Origin: Poindextera sp035294785 | GTDB taxonomy: Bacteria > Pseudomonadota > Alphaproteobacteria > Caulobacterales > Caulobacteraceae | DNA: 64,000 bases | Assembly: GCA_035294785.1 (NCBI GenBank) | Contig: DATGKF010000055.1 | Span: forward strand, 1 to 64,000 | Direction: 5' to 3' | Shown: positions 25,265 to 33,792 of the stretch, piece by piece | How positions within the stretch are numbered: the stretch's first letter is position 1 | How the letters are laid out: each line of letters opens with the position of its first letter | Made by a program: the position numbers and the translations under genes | The notes under the pieces: generated by a model | What the model was told of the DNA's origin: nothing | What the model saw: the letters and a program-made list of their open reading frames with translations, nothing else | Databases searched by the model: none

Positions 25265-26547
25265 GCCGCCTCCTCCGCATCGCCGTCCGCGACTACCTCG
25301 CCTACGTCCGCACGCCCGGCTTCTGGCTCTCCATCCTGCTCATGCCGGTCGGGATCATGCTCTTCGGCGGCTCGTCGACGCTCCTGGCGCGCACCTCGCC
25401 GGTGCCCGAGATCGCCGTCGTCGACTTCACCGGGCAAGGCTACGTCCAGGCGGTGCAACAGGCGCTGGCCGCCAGCCAGCCCGGCCAGCGACCGGCCGCC
25501 GTGATTGTCGCCGCCCCGGGCGGTCCGTTCTCGAGCCCCGCCGACGCCGGCGCCCGGCTCCGCGCCTACGTCGCCGGCGGAGCCCGTCTGCCCGATGGCC
25601 ACCCGCTCGACGCCGCGGCGATCATCCACGCGTCGGGACAGGGCGTCGACGTGGACTACTGGAGCCGCAACGTCGCCGACCGCGCCGGCCAGATCGCCGT
25701 CCGCGAAGCCGTCGCCGAGGCCATGCGCCGAGCCGACCTCGCCAAACAGGGCATCGGACCGAAAGCGCTGGCGGCCATCGACCAGCTGACGCCGCACGTC
25801 ACCACCTTCTCCGCCCGCGCCGGCGGCCGCGTGTCCCAGCGCGAGCTGGTGCGCGGCTTCATCGGCTTCGGCATGGGCATGCTGCTGTGGATGGTGGTGT
25901 TCACCGGCGCAGGGATGCTGCTGAACAGCGTCATCGAGGAGAAGTCGAGCCGCATCCTCGAGGTGCTGCTGACCTCAGCCTCGGTGCCGGAGATCATGGC
26001 CGGCAAAATCCTCGGCGTCGCGGCGGTGACCGCAACGGTGCTCGGCGTCTGGCTGAGCATCGGGGCGACAGCGCTCGCCATCGCCGCGCCCTCGGTGGCC
26101 GCCGATCTGGTCGCCATCCTGCTCAGCAAGGGGATGATCGCCTACCTCGCCCTCTACTTCGTCGGCGGCTACCTGATGTTCGCCACCCTCTACGTCACCG
26201 TCGGCGCCTTCTGCGAGACAACGCGCGAGGCGCAGACCCTGCTCGGGCCGATGATGATCCTCCTCTCCATGCCGATGATCTTCATGTCGCAGGCGATCAC
26301 CCATCCCGACGCGCCGCTGCTCACGACCCTCTCGTGGGTGCCGATCTTCACGCCCTTCATGATGGCCGCGCGCGCCGCGTCCGACCCGCCGCTCTGGCAG
26401 GTGGCGGGAACGGCGGCGCTGATGTTCGCGACCACCGCGGTCGAGCTCTGGGTGGCGGGGCCGGCGTTCAAGTCCGGCGCGCTGGCCAGCGGCCGGTTCG
26501 AGATCGGGACGTTCCTGAAAAGCCTGGTCCGGCGGACCGGCGAGTAG
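25261..26547 (+). CDS. ABC transporter permease (NatB/ABC-2 type)
   Basis: The 428-residue membrane subunit has one helix near residue 25-45, a periplasmic domain of roughly 180 residues (to about 205), and five or six helices in the second half, the layout of ABC2_membrane_3 permeases. The segment VIEEKSSRILEVLLTSASVPEIMAGKI is the family's cytoplasmic coupling motif (split here only for reading). I start it at ATG 25261, overlapping the ATPase stop; open frame extends far upstream but only as antisense-like noise. It converges with rpsU, six bases between stops. Confidence 0.9.
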   Translation: MSRLLRIAVRDYLAYVRTPGFWLSILLMPVGIMLFGGSSTLLARTSPVPEIAVVDFTGQGYVQAVQQALAASQPGQRPAAVIVAAPGGPFSSPADAGARLRAYVAGGARLPDGHPLDAAAIIHASGQGVDVDYWSRNVADRAGQIAVREAVAEAMRRADLAKQGIGPKALAAIDQLTPHVTTFSARAGGRVSQRELVRGFIGFGMGMLLWMVVFTGAGMLLNSVIEEKSSRILEVLLTSASVPEIMAGKILGVAAVTATVLGVWLSIGATALAIAAPSVAADLVAILLSKGMIAYLALYFVGGYLMFATLYVTVGAFCETTREAQTLLGPMMILLSMPMIFMSQAITHPDAPLLTTLSWVPIFTPFMMAARAASDPPLWQVAGTAALMFATTAVELWVAGPAFKSGALASGRFEIGTFLKSLVRRTGE

Positions 26548-26553
26548 GCGGCT

Positions 26554-26790
26554 CTACGTCCGCGCCGGCTTCTTCGGCGCGGGGAGCAGGCCTTCGCGCT
26601 GAGCGCGTTTGCGCGCCAGCTTGCGGGCGCGGCGCACGGCCTCGGCCTTCTGGCGGGCGCGCTTCTCGGAGGGTTTTTCGTAGTGCACGTGCCGCTTCAT
26701 TTCGCGGAACGAGCCTTCGCGCTGCATCTTCTTCTTCAGCGCTTTCAGCGCCTGGTCGACATTGTTGTCGCGCACGAAAATCTGAACGAT
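26554..26790 (-). CDS. rpsU: 30S ribosomal protein S21, predicted AUC start
   Basis: The 78-residue product (read MVQIFVRDNNVDQALKALKK..., ending PAPKKPART) matches the alphaproteobacterial S21, with the basic C-terminal KRARQKAEAVRRARKLARK that contacts 16S rRNA. No ATG, GTG or TTG lies at the family start. Instead the codon before VQIFVRD is ATC (26790-26788), and GGGAGGA lies with six bases (CTGGTC) between, the ideal spacing. An in-frame ATG 32 codons upstream would add non-conserved sequence through the leader hairpin. I therefore infer an AUC start, as for the AUU starts of infC and pcnB in E. coli. Confidence 0.88.
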   Translation of the reverse strand: MVQIFVRDNNVDQALKALKKKMQREGSFREMKRHVHYEKPSEKRARQKAEAVRRARKLARKRAQREGLLPAPKKPART

Positions 26791-26824
26791 GACCAGTCCT
26801 CCCAGACGGGCACGGAAAAATGAA

Positions 26825-26847
26825 ATCGGCGAGCGACGCTCGCCGAT
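26825..26847 (-). other. Leader hairpin of rpsU with T-rich 3' flank
   Basis: On the minus strand ATCGGCGAGC, loop GTC, GCTCGCCGAT form a perfect 10-bp stem followed by TTTCATTTTT. It lies between the predicted promoter and the rpsU ribosome site, about 35 bases before the start codon. The layout resembles a weak intrinsic terminator or attenuator in a ribosomal-protein leader. No T run follows it on the plus strand. Confidence 0.65.
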
Positions 26848-26856
26848 GCGGGGCGG

Positions 26857-26885
26857 CTGATAGCAGAGCCGGGCCCTATTGTCCA
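26857..26885 (-). promoter_or_regulatory. Predicted housekeeping promoter of rpsU
   Basis: Read on the minus strand, TGGACAA (26885-26879), 14 bases, GCTATCAG (26864-26857) resembles the Caulobacter sigma-73 consensus TTGACGS-N10-14-GCTANAWC. It would start the transcript just before the leader hairpin. Confidence 0.5.
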
Positions 26886-26930
26886 CGGGCGAGACGCGGG
26901 CAAGCCTTGCGGTGTAAGGTTCCAGACGCC

Positions 26931-27623
26931 ATGACCGCCGCCGAGATCGACTGGACCGAAGCCGCAGAAGCCCGCCTGCTCGACGCCGCCATCCAGCGCG
27001 CGCCGACGCTGGGCTGGAACGGGCGCATGCTGACGCGCGCCGCCGCCGACGCCGGCCTTTCGGCGGGCGAGGCGATGCTGGTCGCGCCAGGCGGCGCCCG
27101 CGACCTCGCCGCGCTCCTCTCCCGCCGCCACGACGCTCGCGCGCTGGCCGCGCTCGCCGGTGAGAACCCGGCGGGGCTCAAGGTGCGGATGCGCATCCGC
27201 AGGAGCGTCGAAGCGCGGATGGACGCGGCCTTCGCCGACGAGGCGGCGCTCGGTCGCTGGGCCGGCTTTCTGGCGCTGCCGCCCAACGCGCCCCTGGCGG
27301 CGCGGCTCGTCTGGGAGACCGCCGACCGCCTTTGGCGCTGGGCCGGCGATGTGGCCACCGACGAAAACCACTATTCGAAGCGCGCCATCCTCGCCGGCGT
27401 GCTCGCTTCGACACTGGCCGTCCGCCTGCGCGAGGGCCGTGCCGCCAGCCTCGACCACCTCGACCGCCAGATCGACCACGTCATGGCGTTCGAGTCCTGG
27501 AAAGCCCGCCTCAAACCCGCCGACCTCGCCACCACCCTCGCCAGCGCCCTGGGCCGCCGCCGGTACAATCGCTCGTCATCCTCCGCCGTAGCGGCGAAGC
27601 CGCGGAGTGCGGGGGACCCATGA
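26931..27623 (+). CDS. COQ9-family protein (ubiquinone biosynthesis)
   Basis: The 230-residue protein resembles bacterial COQ9/RpsU-divergently-encoded proteins: an N-terminal TetR-like helical part (EARLLDAAIQRAPTLGWNGRMLTRAAADAGLS) and the C-terminal lipid-binding COQ9 domain with DRLWRWAGDVATDENHYSKRAILAGVL. COQ9 binds lipids and helps COQ7 in the hydroxylation of the ubiquinone ring. Being divergent from rpsU is a known association of this family. The last 16 or so residues (after RRRYN) are encoded by a dispersed repeat and are probably not functional. Confidence 0.87.
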   Translation: MTAAEIDWTEAAEARLLDAAIQRAPTLGWNGRMLTRAAADAGLSAGEAMLVAPGGARDLAALLSRRHDARALAALAGENPAGLKVRMRIRRSVEARMDAAFADEAALGRWAGFLALPPNAPLAARLVWETADRLWRWAGDVATDENHYSKRAILAGVLASTLAVRLREGRAASLDHLDRQIDHVMAFESWKARLKPADLATTLASALGRRRYNRSSSSAVAAKPRSAGDP

Positions 27624-27680
27624 GCACCCACGTTCGACGCTGATCATGGGTGGCCCGAACAAGTCGGGCCATGACGAAGA
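27580..27680. repeat. Palindromic intergenic repeat between coq9 and purK
   Basis: This stretch contains two nested palindromes: GCGGC-GAA-GCCGC near 27589-27603 and GGCCCGA-ACAAG-TCGGGCC at 27652-27670, the latter flanked by CATGGGT and ATGACGA. From memory, closely similar sequence with 'CATGGCCCGACTTG' recurs many times in alphaproteobacterial genomes. It lies between two convergent genes, supplies the end of the coq9 reading frame and may also serve as a two-way terminator. Confidence 0.6.
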
Positions 27681-27686
27681 CGAGCT

Positions 27687-28775
27687 TCACTCCCGCTCCA
27701 GGGGCCTCAGGCGGTTGATGTGGCCCATTTTTCGGCCGTCGCGGACCTCGGCTTTGCCGTAGAGCCAGACGCGGGCTTCCGGTTCGGCGATCAGGGCGGG
27801 CCAGCGGTCGACGTCGTGGCCGATCAGGTTCTCCATCTCGACGCTGGCCAGCGGCGTCACCGGTCCCAGCGGCCAGCCGGCGATGGCGCGCAGGTGCTGC
27901 TCGAACTGGTCCACCTCGCAGCCGTCCAGCGTCCAGTGGCCGGAGTTGTGCACCCGGGGCGCGATTTCGTTCACGAGCAGCCGCCCGTCGGCCATCTCGA
28001 AGAGCTCGATCCCGATCACCCCGACATAGTCGAGGCTCGTGAGGACGCGCGCGGCGATCACCTGCGCCTGTTCGGCGATCGCCGGCGTCACCTGCGCTGG
28101 CGCATGGGTGCGCCGAAGGATGCCCCCCTCGTGGTGGTTCTCGCCCAGCGGATAGGCGGCCACCTCGCCGTCGCGGCCGCGGGCGGCGATCACCGAAAGC
28201 TCGCGCACGAAGTCGGCGCGCGCCTCCAGAATCGCCGCCGCCTTGTCGATGCGCGCGAAGGCGTCGGCCGCGTCCGCGTGGCCCTCGACCCATGTCTGAC
28301 CCTTGCCGTCGTAGCCTTCGCGGCGGGTCTTCAAGAGCGCCGGCGCGCCCAGCGCCTCGAGGCCGGCGAGGATGTCGGCGGTCGTCTCGACGGCGGCGAA
28401 ACGGACGGTCGGCGCGCGACACCCGTTCAGGAAGGTCTTTTCGTCCACCCGGTCCTGGGCGACCGCCAGCGCCCGCCCGCCCGGCGCCACCGACGCGCCG
28501 AGGCCGACCAGCGTCTCGACCACGCTTGCGGGCACGTTCTCGAACTCGAAGGTGACGACGTCGGCGGCTTCGGCGAGCGTCTTCAACGCGCCGGCATCGT
28601 CGTAGGCGGCCTTCAACCACAGTCCGGCTGTCTGGCCCCCGCCGGAGTCGGCTCGCGGCTCCAACACGACCGTCTCGAACCCCAGCCGCGCCGCCGCCAG
28701 GGCCAGCATGCGGCCCAGCTGACCGCCGCCGAGGATGCCGATCGTCGATCCGGGCCGGAGCGGGAAGGCGGGCAC
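27687..28775 (-). CDS. purK: 5-(carboxyamino)imidazole ribonucleotide synthase
   Basis: This 362-residue ATP-grasp enzyme makes N5-CAIR from AIR, ATP and bicarbonate in purine synthesis. It opens with STIGILGGGQLGRMLALAA, carries LLKTRREGYDGKGQ in the ATP-grasp core and NEIAPRVHNSGHWT, the metal and phosphate-binding segment. The start at 28775 lies five bases after the purE stop, so the two genes are one unit with purE first. Confidence 0.95.
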   Translation of the reverse strand: MPAFPLRPGSTIGILGGGQLGRMLALAAARLGFETVVLEPRADSGGGQTAGLWLKAAYDDAGALKTLAEAADVVTFEFENVPASVVETLVGLGASVAPGGRALAVAQDRVDEKTFLNGCRAPTVRFAAVETTADILAGLEALGAPALLKTRREGYDGKGQTWVEGHADAADAFARIDKAAAILEARADFVRELSVIAARGRDGEVAAYPLGENHHEGGILRRTHAPAQVTPAIAEQAQVIAARVLTSLDYVGVIGIELFEMADGRLLVNEIAPRVHNSGHWTLDGCEVDQFEQHLRAIAGWPLGPVTPLASVEMENLIGHDVDRWPALIAEPEARVWLYGKAEVRDGRKMGHINRLRPLERE

Positions 28776-28780
28776 GCGCG

Positions 28781-29272
28781 TCAGTCGGTCACGGTTTCCG
28801 CCACCGAGGCTGTCTGCAGCGCCCGGTAGGTTTCCAGCCGCTCGGCCAGCGCCGGGTCGCTCAACGCCAGGATCTGGGCGGCCAGCAGCCCCGCGTTCGT
28901 CGCGCCGGCTTCGCCGATGGCGAGGCTGCCCACCGGGATGCCGGCCGGCATCTGTTGGATGGAGAGCAGCGAGTCGACGCCCTTCAGCGCCCGCGTCTTG
29001 ATCGGCACGCCCAGCACCGGAAGCATGGTCATCGAGGCGGTCATGCCCGGCAGATGCGCCGCGCCGCCGGCGGCCGCGATGATGATCTTGAAGCCAGCGG
29101 CCTTGGCGCCTTTGGCGAAGGCGTACATCCGATCCGGCGTACGGTGGGCTGAAACCACCTTCTTCTCGTAGCCGACGCCCAGCTGGTCGAGGATGGCGGC
29201 GGCGGCCCGCATGGTCGGCCAGTCCGACCGGCTTCCCATGATGATGGCGACCGGCGCGATCTTTCCGGGCAT
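28781..29272 (-). CDS. purE: N5-carboxyaminoimidazole ribonucleotide mutase
   Basis: The 163-residue mutase converts N5-CAIR to CAIR. The hallmark MGSRSDWPTM is at 13-22, VSAHRTPDRM follows with the catalytic His, and AGGAAHLPGM and GVPIKT complete the active site of the class I octamer. I start it at ATG 29272; open frame continues upstream but without family sequence. It is divergent from the GGDEF gene. Confidence 0.95.
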   Translation of the reverse strand: MPGKIAPVAIIMGSRSDWPTMRAAAAILDQLGVGYEKKVVSAHRTPDRMYAFAKGAKAAGFKIIIAAAGGAAHLPGMTASMTMLPVLGVPIKTRALKGVDSLLSIQQMPAGIPVGSLAIGEAGATNAGLLAAQILALSDPALAERLETYRALQTASVAETVTD

Positions 29273-29419
29273 GGCGGCTCCGACGAGGAAGCCGGGCAGT
29301 ATAGGGGTCAACCTTGCGCCCGCAACCGATCGGAGCCAGGATTCGCTTGGCGGCGGCCGCCTTGAGGCGATTCGCGGGGCTCTCCCGGGAACGCGGGCGG
29401 CGGGGGACGATGGCAAGCG

Positions 29420-30139
<720 letters not shown>

Positions 30140-30143
30140 GTCG

Positions 30144-30638
30144 ATGCGCAATCGCTCCCGTCTTCTGCCTCTCGCCGCATTTGCGCTGGCCCTGGCGGCC
30201 GCCATGCCGGCCGCCGCCCAGGATGTGGCCGTTAGCGGCCTCGCCGGCCAGGCCGTGACGCTGAGCCCCGCCGACATCGCGGCGCTGCCGCACGTTATGC
30301 TGACGGTCACTGTCGAGGGCCAGACGCACGCCTACCGGGGCGTCCCGCTCGCCGACATTCTGGCCCGCGTCGGCGCGCCCGCCGGCAAGACGCTCAAGGG
30401 TCCCGATCTCGCCGACGTCGTCCTGGTCACCGCCAAGGACGGCTATGTCGTGGCGCTCAGCCTGGCCGATACCGACCCCATGGTGCGCAGGGACCAGATC
30501 ATCCTCGCCGATGCATCCGACGGCGCGCCGCTGCCCGACGGCGTCGGCCCCTACCGCCTGGTGGTGGAGGGCGACCAGCGCGGGGCGCGCATGGCCCGGA
30601 TGGTCGTTTCCATCGCCGTTCTCCGCGTCAGGCGATGA
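30144..30638 (+). CDS. Periplasmic protein with a sulfite-oxidase-like (molybdopterin-binding-like) fold
   Basis: The 164-residue protein has a signal peptide ending in AAAQD near residue 26. Its body, with AYRGVPLADILARVGAPAGKTLKG, VVLVTAKDGYVVALSLAD and a late PYRLVVEGDQRGARM, matches the small PF00174-like family. It lacks the cysteine that ligates molybdenum in real sulfite oxidases, so a cofactor is unlikely. It follows the cyclase gene directly, which hints at a sensory or regulatory pairing, but I cannot show one. Its 3' end overlaps the convergent gene by 11 bases. Confidence 0.75.
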   Translation: MRNRSRLLPLAAFALALAAAMPAAAQDVAVSGLAGQAVTLSPADIAALPHVMLTVTVEGQTHAYRGVPLADILARVGAPAGKTLKGPDLADVVLVTAKDGYVVALSLADTDPMVRRDQIILADASDGAPLPDGVGPYRLVVEGDQRGARMARMVVSIAVLRVRR

Positions 30639-31341
30639 TGTCGGGCGTCAGGCGGTCTTCGAGGCGGGTGATCTGGTCGCGCAGGGCGAGCTTCTGCCGC
30701 TTGAGGCGGGCGATCTGCAGCTGGTCGGGGACGGGCTTGCCGGCCAGCGCCTGGACGGCGTCGTCCAGATCCTGGTGCGCCTGGCGCAGTTCGGCGATGC
30801 GCGCCTGGATCGCCTCGTCATTGGCCAGCGGTGGCTCGTCGCTGAAAGACATGGCGGCGGGGAGTTTAGCAAACTCGGCCGCTACCGAAAACGCGGCGGC
30901 CAGCGCCGAGAGCAGGTCGGGCGGCGCCGGCTCGCCCCAGGCGGCGACGGCGGCGGCGAGCGCAATCCGCGCATTCGGGGCGCCGCGCGCCTCGGGCGTC
31001 ATCGCCTCGAGCTGGTCCAGGAGGCCGCGTTCGGCCGCCAGCTCCTCGCCCCTGATCCGGGCCCGCAGAGCCTCGCGCGGCCCGTCGTCGGCGCTGGTGA
31101 GCGAAGCCTTCAGCGTTCGCCGCGTGGCGCGGAGCGGCTTCAGCACGTTCGCCTCGACCTCGTGGGCCAGGGCGGCGGCGCGGGCCGCCAGATCGGCGTC
31201 CGCCATCCGCCCGGCCTCGCCAGCCCAAAGCGCCCAGAGCAGCAGGCAGACGCTCTGCCCATGCTCGTCCTGCAGCGTCAGGCACAGCGGCGCCACGCCG
31301 GGCGCGGCGTAGGCCTTCGCGGCCCAGTCATAGAGGCTCAA
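30628..31341 (-). CDS. TIGR02444 domain fused in frame to a YdcH/DUF465 domain
   Basis: One open frame of 237 codons starts at the TTG at 31341, overlapping the ubiX stop. Residues 1-163 fit the TIGR02444/DUF2390 family (SLYDWAAKAYAAPGVAPLCL, then QDEHGQSVCLLLWALW). Residues 164-237, from MSFSDEPPL to the end, fit the YdcH/DUF465 helical hairpin family (RIAELRQAHQDLDDAV, LQIARLKRQKLALRDQI). No stop codon separates them. The internal ATG at 30852 has no visible ribosome site, so a fusion is the simplest reading, though a separate YdcH protein from that ATG remains possible. Functions of both families are unknown. Confidence 0.7.
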   Translation of the reverse strand: MSLYDWAAKAYAAPGVAPLCLTLQDEHGQSVCLLLWALWAGEAGRMADADLAARAAALAHEVEANVLKPLRATRRTLKASLTSADDGPREALRARIRGEELAAERGLLDQLEAMTPEARGAPNARIALAAAVAAWGEPAPPDLLSALAAAFSVAAEFAKLPAAMSFSDEPPLANDEAIQARIAELRQAHQDLDDAVQALAGKPVPDQLQIARLKRQKLALRDQITRLEDRLTPDIIA

Positions 31342-31937
31342 TCCGCGTCCCCCAGGATCGGCTTTAACGCCACGCCCCAGCGGCTCACGCCTTTCCAGTC
31401 GAAGCCGAAAAGGTCGAGCGCGCGCCCGACCGACTGGTCGACCATCGCCTCGATCGTCCGCGGCCGCGCGTAGAAGGCCGGCAGGGGCGGGGCGATCACC
31501 GCACCCATTTCGGCCAGCTTCACCAGCGTGCGCAGATGGCCGAGGTGCAGCGGCGTCTCGCGCACCATCAGCACGAGCGGCCGCCGCTCCTTCAGCGTGA
31601 CGTCGGCGGCGCGCGCGATGAGGCCCGATGTCACGCCGGTCGCGATCTCCGACATGGTCTTCACCGAACAGGGTGTGACGATCATGCCCAGCGTCTTGTA
31701 GGAGCCCGAGGCGATCGAGGCCCCGATGTCGGTCGGCCGGTGTGTCACCGACGCCTTGGCGGAAAGCTCGGCGAGACTGAGGCCCGTCTCCGACTTCAGC
31801 GTCAGCGCCGCGGCGCGCGAAGCGACCAGGTGGGTCTCGACGCCGAGCTCGGCCAGCGCCTCCAGAACCCGCACGCCGTACGCCGCGCCCGACGCGCCGG
31901 TCACGCCGACGACCAGCCGTTCCGGCGCCTTCGCCAA
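31338..31937 (-). CDS. ubiX: Flavin prenyltransferase UbiX
   Basis: This 199-residue cytosolic enzyme joins dimethylallyl phosphate to FMN, giving the prenylated flavin used by UbiD decarboxylase in ubiquinone synthesis. GVTGASGAAYGVRVLEAL binds FMN phosphate, TPCSVKTMSEIATG is the flavin loop, and the conserved VMVRETPLHLGHL and PAFYARP motifs are present. It starts with TTG at 31937, with GGGAGCG about seven bases upstream. It is upstream of and overlaps the TIGR02444 gene. Confidence 0.95.
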   Translation of the reverse strand: MAKAPERLVVGVTGASGAAYGVRVLEALAELGVETHLVASRAAALTLKSETGLSLAELSAKASVTHRPTDIGASIASGSYKTLGMIVTPCSVKTMSEIATGVTSGLIARAADVTLKERRPLVLMVRETPLHLGHLRTLVKLAEMGAVIAPPLPAFYARPRTIEAMVDQSVGRALDLFGFDWKGVSRWGVALKPILGDAD

Positions 31938-32078
31938 GGTCAGCGCTCCCGCATTTCGCCACCATGGCGCCCGCCATTTGGGCGCCTTCTGGCCCCGCCA
32001 GATCGCAAGCGAATGTGATCTGACGCGACTCGTGGCGGGTGTTTAACTCGCTACCGCCAGCAGTATGGAGGCGCACTT

Positions 32079-32252
32079 ATGGCAGTTGAAGCGCGAATTC
32101 GCGAACTCGGATCGAGGCACGAGACCCTCGAGCGCGCCATTCAGGAAGAGGCCGGGCGGCCCGCCGCCGACGACCTGCGCATTCGCGAGCTCAAGCGACG
32201 GAAGCTGAAGCTGAAGGAAGAGATGGAGTCGTTGCGCGGCCGGGTGCATTAG
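32079..32252 (+). CDS. Small YdcH/DUF465-family protein
   Basis: A 57-residue helical-hairpin protein (MAVEARIRELGSRHETLERA..., ending MESLRGRVH). The spacing of charged residues and RIRELKRRKLKLKEEM match DUF465. GGAGG at 32067-32071 lies seven bases before the ATG, so it is a real gene despite its size. It is divergent from ubiX, and a second DUF465 domain is encoded on the other side of ubiX. Confidence 0.85.
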   Translation: MAVEARIRELGSRHETLERAIQEEAGRPAADDLRIRELKRRKLKLKEEMESLRGRVH

Positions 32253-32293
32253 ACCCGCACGACCCGGTTCCTTCGAAGGAGTAGACGGCCGCG

Positions 32294-33010
32294 ATGGCGG
32301 GAAAGGTCGCCGAAGACGCCCGCGCGGCGCTCGATGGGCTGTTGTCCGACGGCATGACGATCATGGCCGGCGGGTTTGGCCTGTGCGGCATCCCCGAGAA
32401 CCTGATCGCCGCCATCCGCGCGTCTGGCGTCAAGGACCTGACGGTCGTCTCCAACAATTGCGGCGTCGATGATTTCGGCCTCGGCCTGCTGCTCGCCGGC
32501 GGTCAGATCCGGAAGATGATCTCGTCCTACGTGGGTGAGAACAAGCTCTTCGCCGAACTTTATCTCTCTGGCCGGCTGGAACTGGAGTTCAACCCCCAGG
32601 GCACGCTTGCCGAACGCATCCGCGCCGGCGGCGCCGGCATCCCCGCCTTCTTTACCAAGACGGGCGTCGGCACGCTGGTCGCCGAGGGCAAGGAGGTGCG
32701 CGAGTTCGACGGCGAGCTTTACGTGATGGAGCGGGGCCTTGTGGCCGACCTCGCCATCGTCAAGGCGTGGAAAGGCGATGCCGAGGGCAACCTCGTCTAT
32801 CGGAAGACGGCGCGGAACTTCAATCCGGTCATGGCCACCGCCGGCAAGGCGACCATCGCCGAGGTCGAGGACCTGGTCTCCATCGGCGGCCTCGATCCCG
32901 ACCAGATCCACACGCCCGGCATCTACGTTGATCGCATCTTCAAAGGCGCCGTCTACGAAAAACGCATCGAGCAGGAGACCACCCGTCCACGCGCCGAGGT
33001 GCGCGCCTGA
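32294..33010 (+). CDS. scoA: 3-oxoacid CoA-transferase, subunit A
   Basis: The 238-residue alpha subunit of a succinyl-CoA:3-ketoacid CoA transferase moves CoA to acetoacetate. It shows the family signature AGGFGLCGIPENLI, the SNNCG segment and the FFTKTGVGT loop, with FNPVMATAG towards the end. Its stop overlaps the subunit B start (TGATG), so the two are made in equal amounts. It is preceded by CGAAGGAG. Confidence 0.92.
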   Translation: MAGKVAEDARAALDGLLSDGMTIMAGGFGLCGIPENLIAAIRASGVKDLTVVSNNCGVDDFGLGLLLAGGQIRKMISSYVGENKLFAELYLSGRLELEFNPQGTLAERIRAGGAGIPAFFTKTGVGTLVAEGKEVREFDGELYVMERGLVADLAIVKAWKGDAEGNLVYRKTARNFNPVMATAGKATIAEVEDLVSIGGLDPDQIHTPGIYVDRIFKGAVYEKRIEQETTRPRAEVRA

Positions 33011-33660
33011 TGGCCTGGACCCGCGACCAGATGGCCGCCCGCGCGGCCAAGGAGCTGCGCGACGGCTTCTACGTGAACCTCGGCATCGGCATCCCGACGC
33101 TCGTGGCCAACTTTATCCCGCCCGGCATGCATGTGACGCTGCAGAGCGAGAACGGGATGCTGGGCATGGGGCCCTTCCCCTATGCCGGCGAAGCCGACCC
33201 CGACCTGATCAACGCCGGCAAGCAGACGATCACCGAGCTGCCGCAATCCAGCTTCTTCTCCTCCGCCGACAGTTTCGCGATGATCCGCGGCGGCCACATC
33301 GACCTGTCCATCCTCGGCGGCATGCAGGTCTCGCAAGCCGGCGACCTCGCCAACTGGATGGTGCCGGGCAAGATGGTGAAGGGCATGGGCGGGGCGATGG
33401 ACCTGGTCGCCGGCGTCAAGCGCGTTGTCGTCGTGATGGAGCACAGCGAAAAAGCCGGCGGCGCGAAGTTCCTCAAAGCCTGCACGCTGCCGCTTACCGG
33501 CCAGGGCGTCGTCGACCTCCTGATCACCGACCTTGCCGTCTTCGAGATCGACCGCCGGGCCGGCCGCGCCCGCCTCGCCGAGCGGGCCGAGGGCGTCGGA
33601 CTGGACGAGATTCGCGCGAGAACCGAAGCGGCCTTCGAGGTCGCCGCCGAGGCCGCCTGA
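33010..33660 (+). CDS. scoB: 3-oxoacid CoA-transferase, subunit B
   Basis: The 216-residue beta subunit carries the catalytic Glu47 in QSENGMLGMGPFP, which forms the enzyme-CoA thioester. NLGIGIPTLVAN and GGHIDLSILGGMQVS also match the family. Together with subunit A it allows use of acetoacetate or of PHB breakdown products. Confidence 0.93.
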   Translation: MAWTRDQMAARAAKELRDGFYVNLGIGIPTLVANFIPPGMHVTLQSENGMLGMGPFPYAGEADPDLINAGKQTITELPQSSFFSSADSFAMIRGGHIDLSILGGMQVSQAGDLANWMVPGKMVKGMGGAMDLVAGVKRVVVVMEHSEKAGGAKFLKACTLPLTGQGVVDLLITDLAVFEIDRRAGRARLAERAEGVGLDEIRARTEAAFEVAAEAA

Positions 33661-33792
33661 GGGCGCCAAACTGCTCATCCTGGACGCACCGCCTGCCTTT
33701 CCTTTGGGCGCCCGAACCCTTTTCCGGCAAGGGAAGCGCGATTTCATCCGCCCGATAAGACACGGTTAACCGGCGTCCGGCGCTCTCCCCGC

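Noticed and set aside
33755..33780. CGGTTAACCGG palindrome before the hybrid kinase as a CtrA site
   Set aside because: Only a partial half-site is present and a short palindrome of this kind is common; no second half at the right distance.
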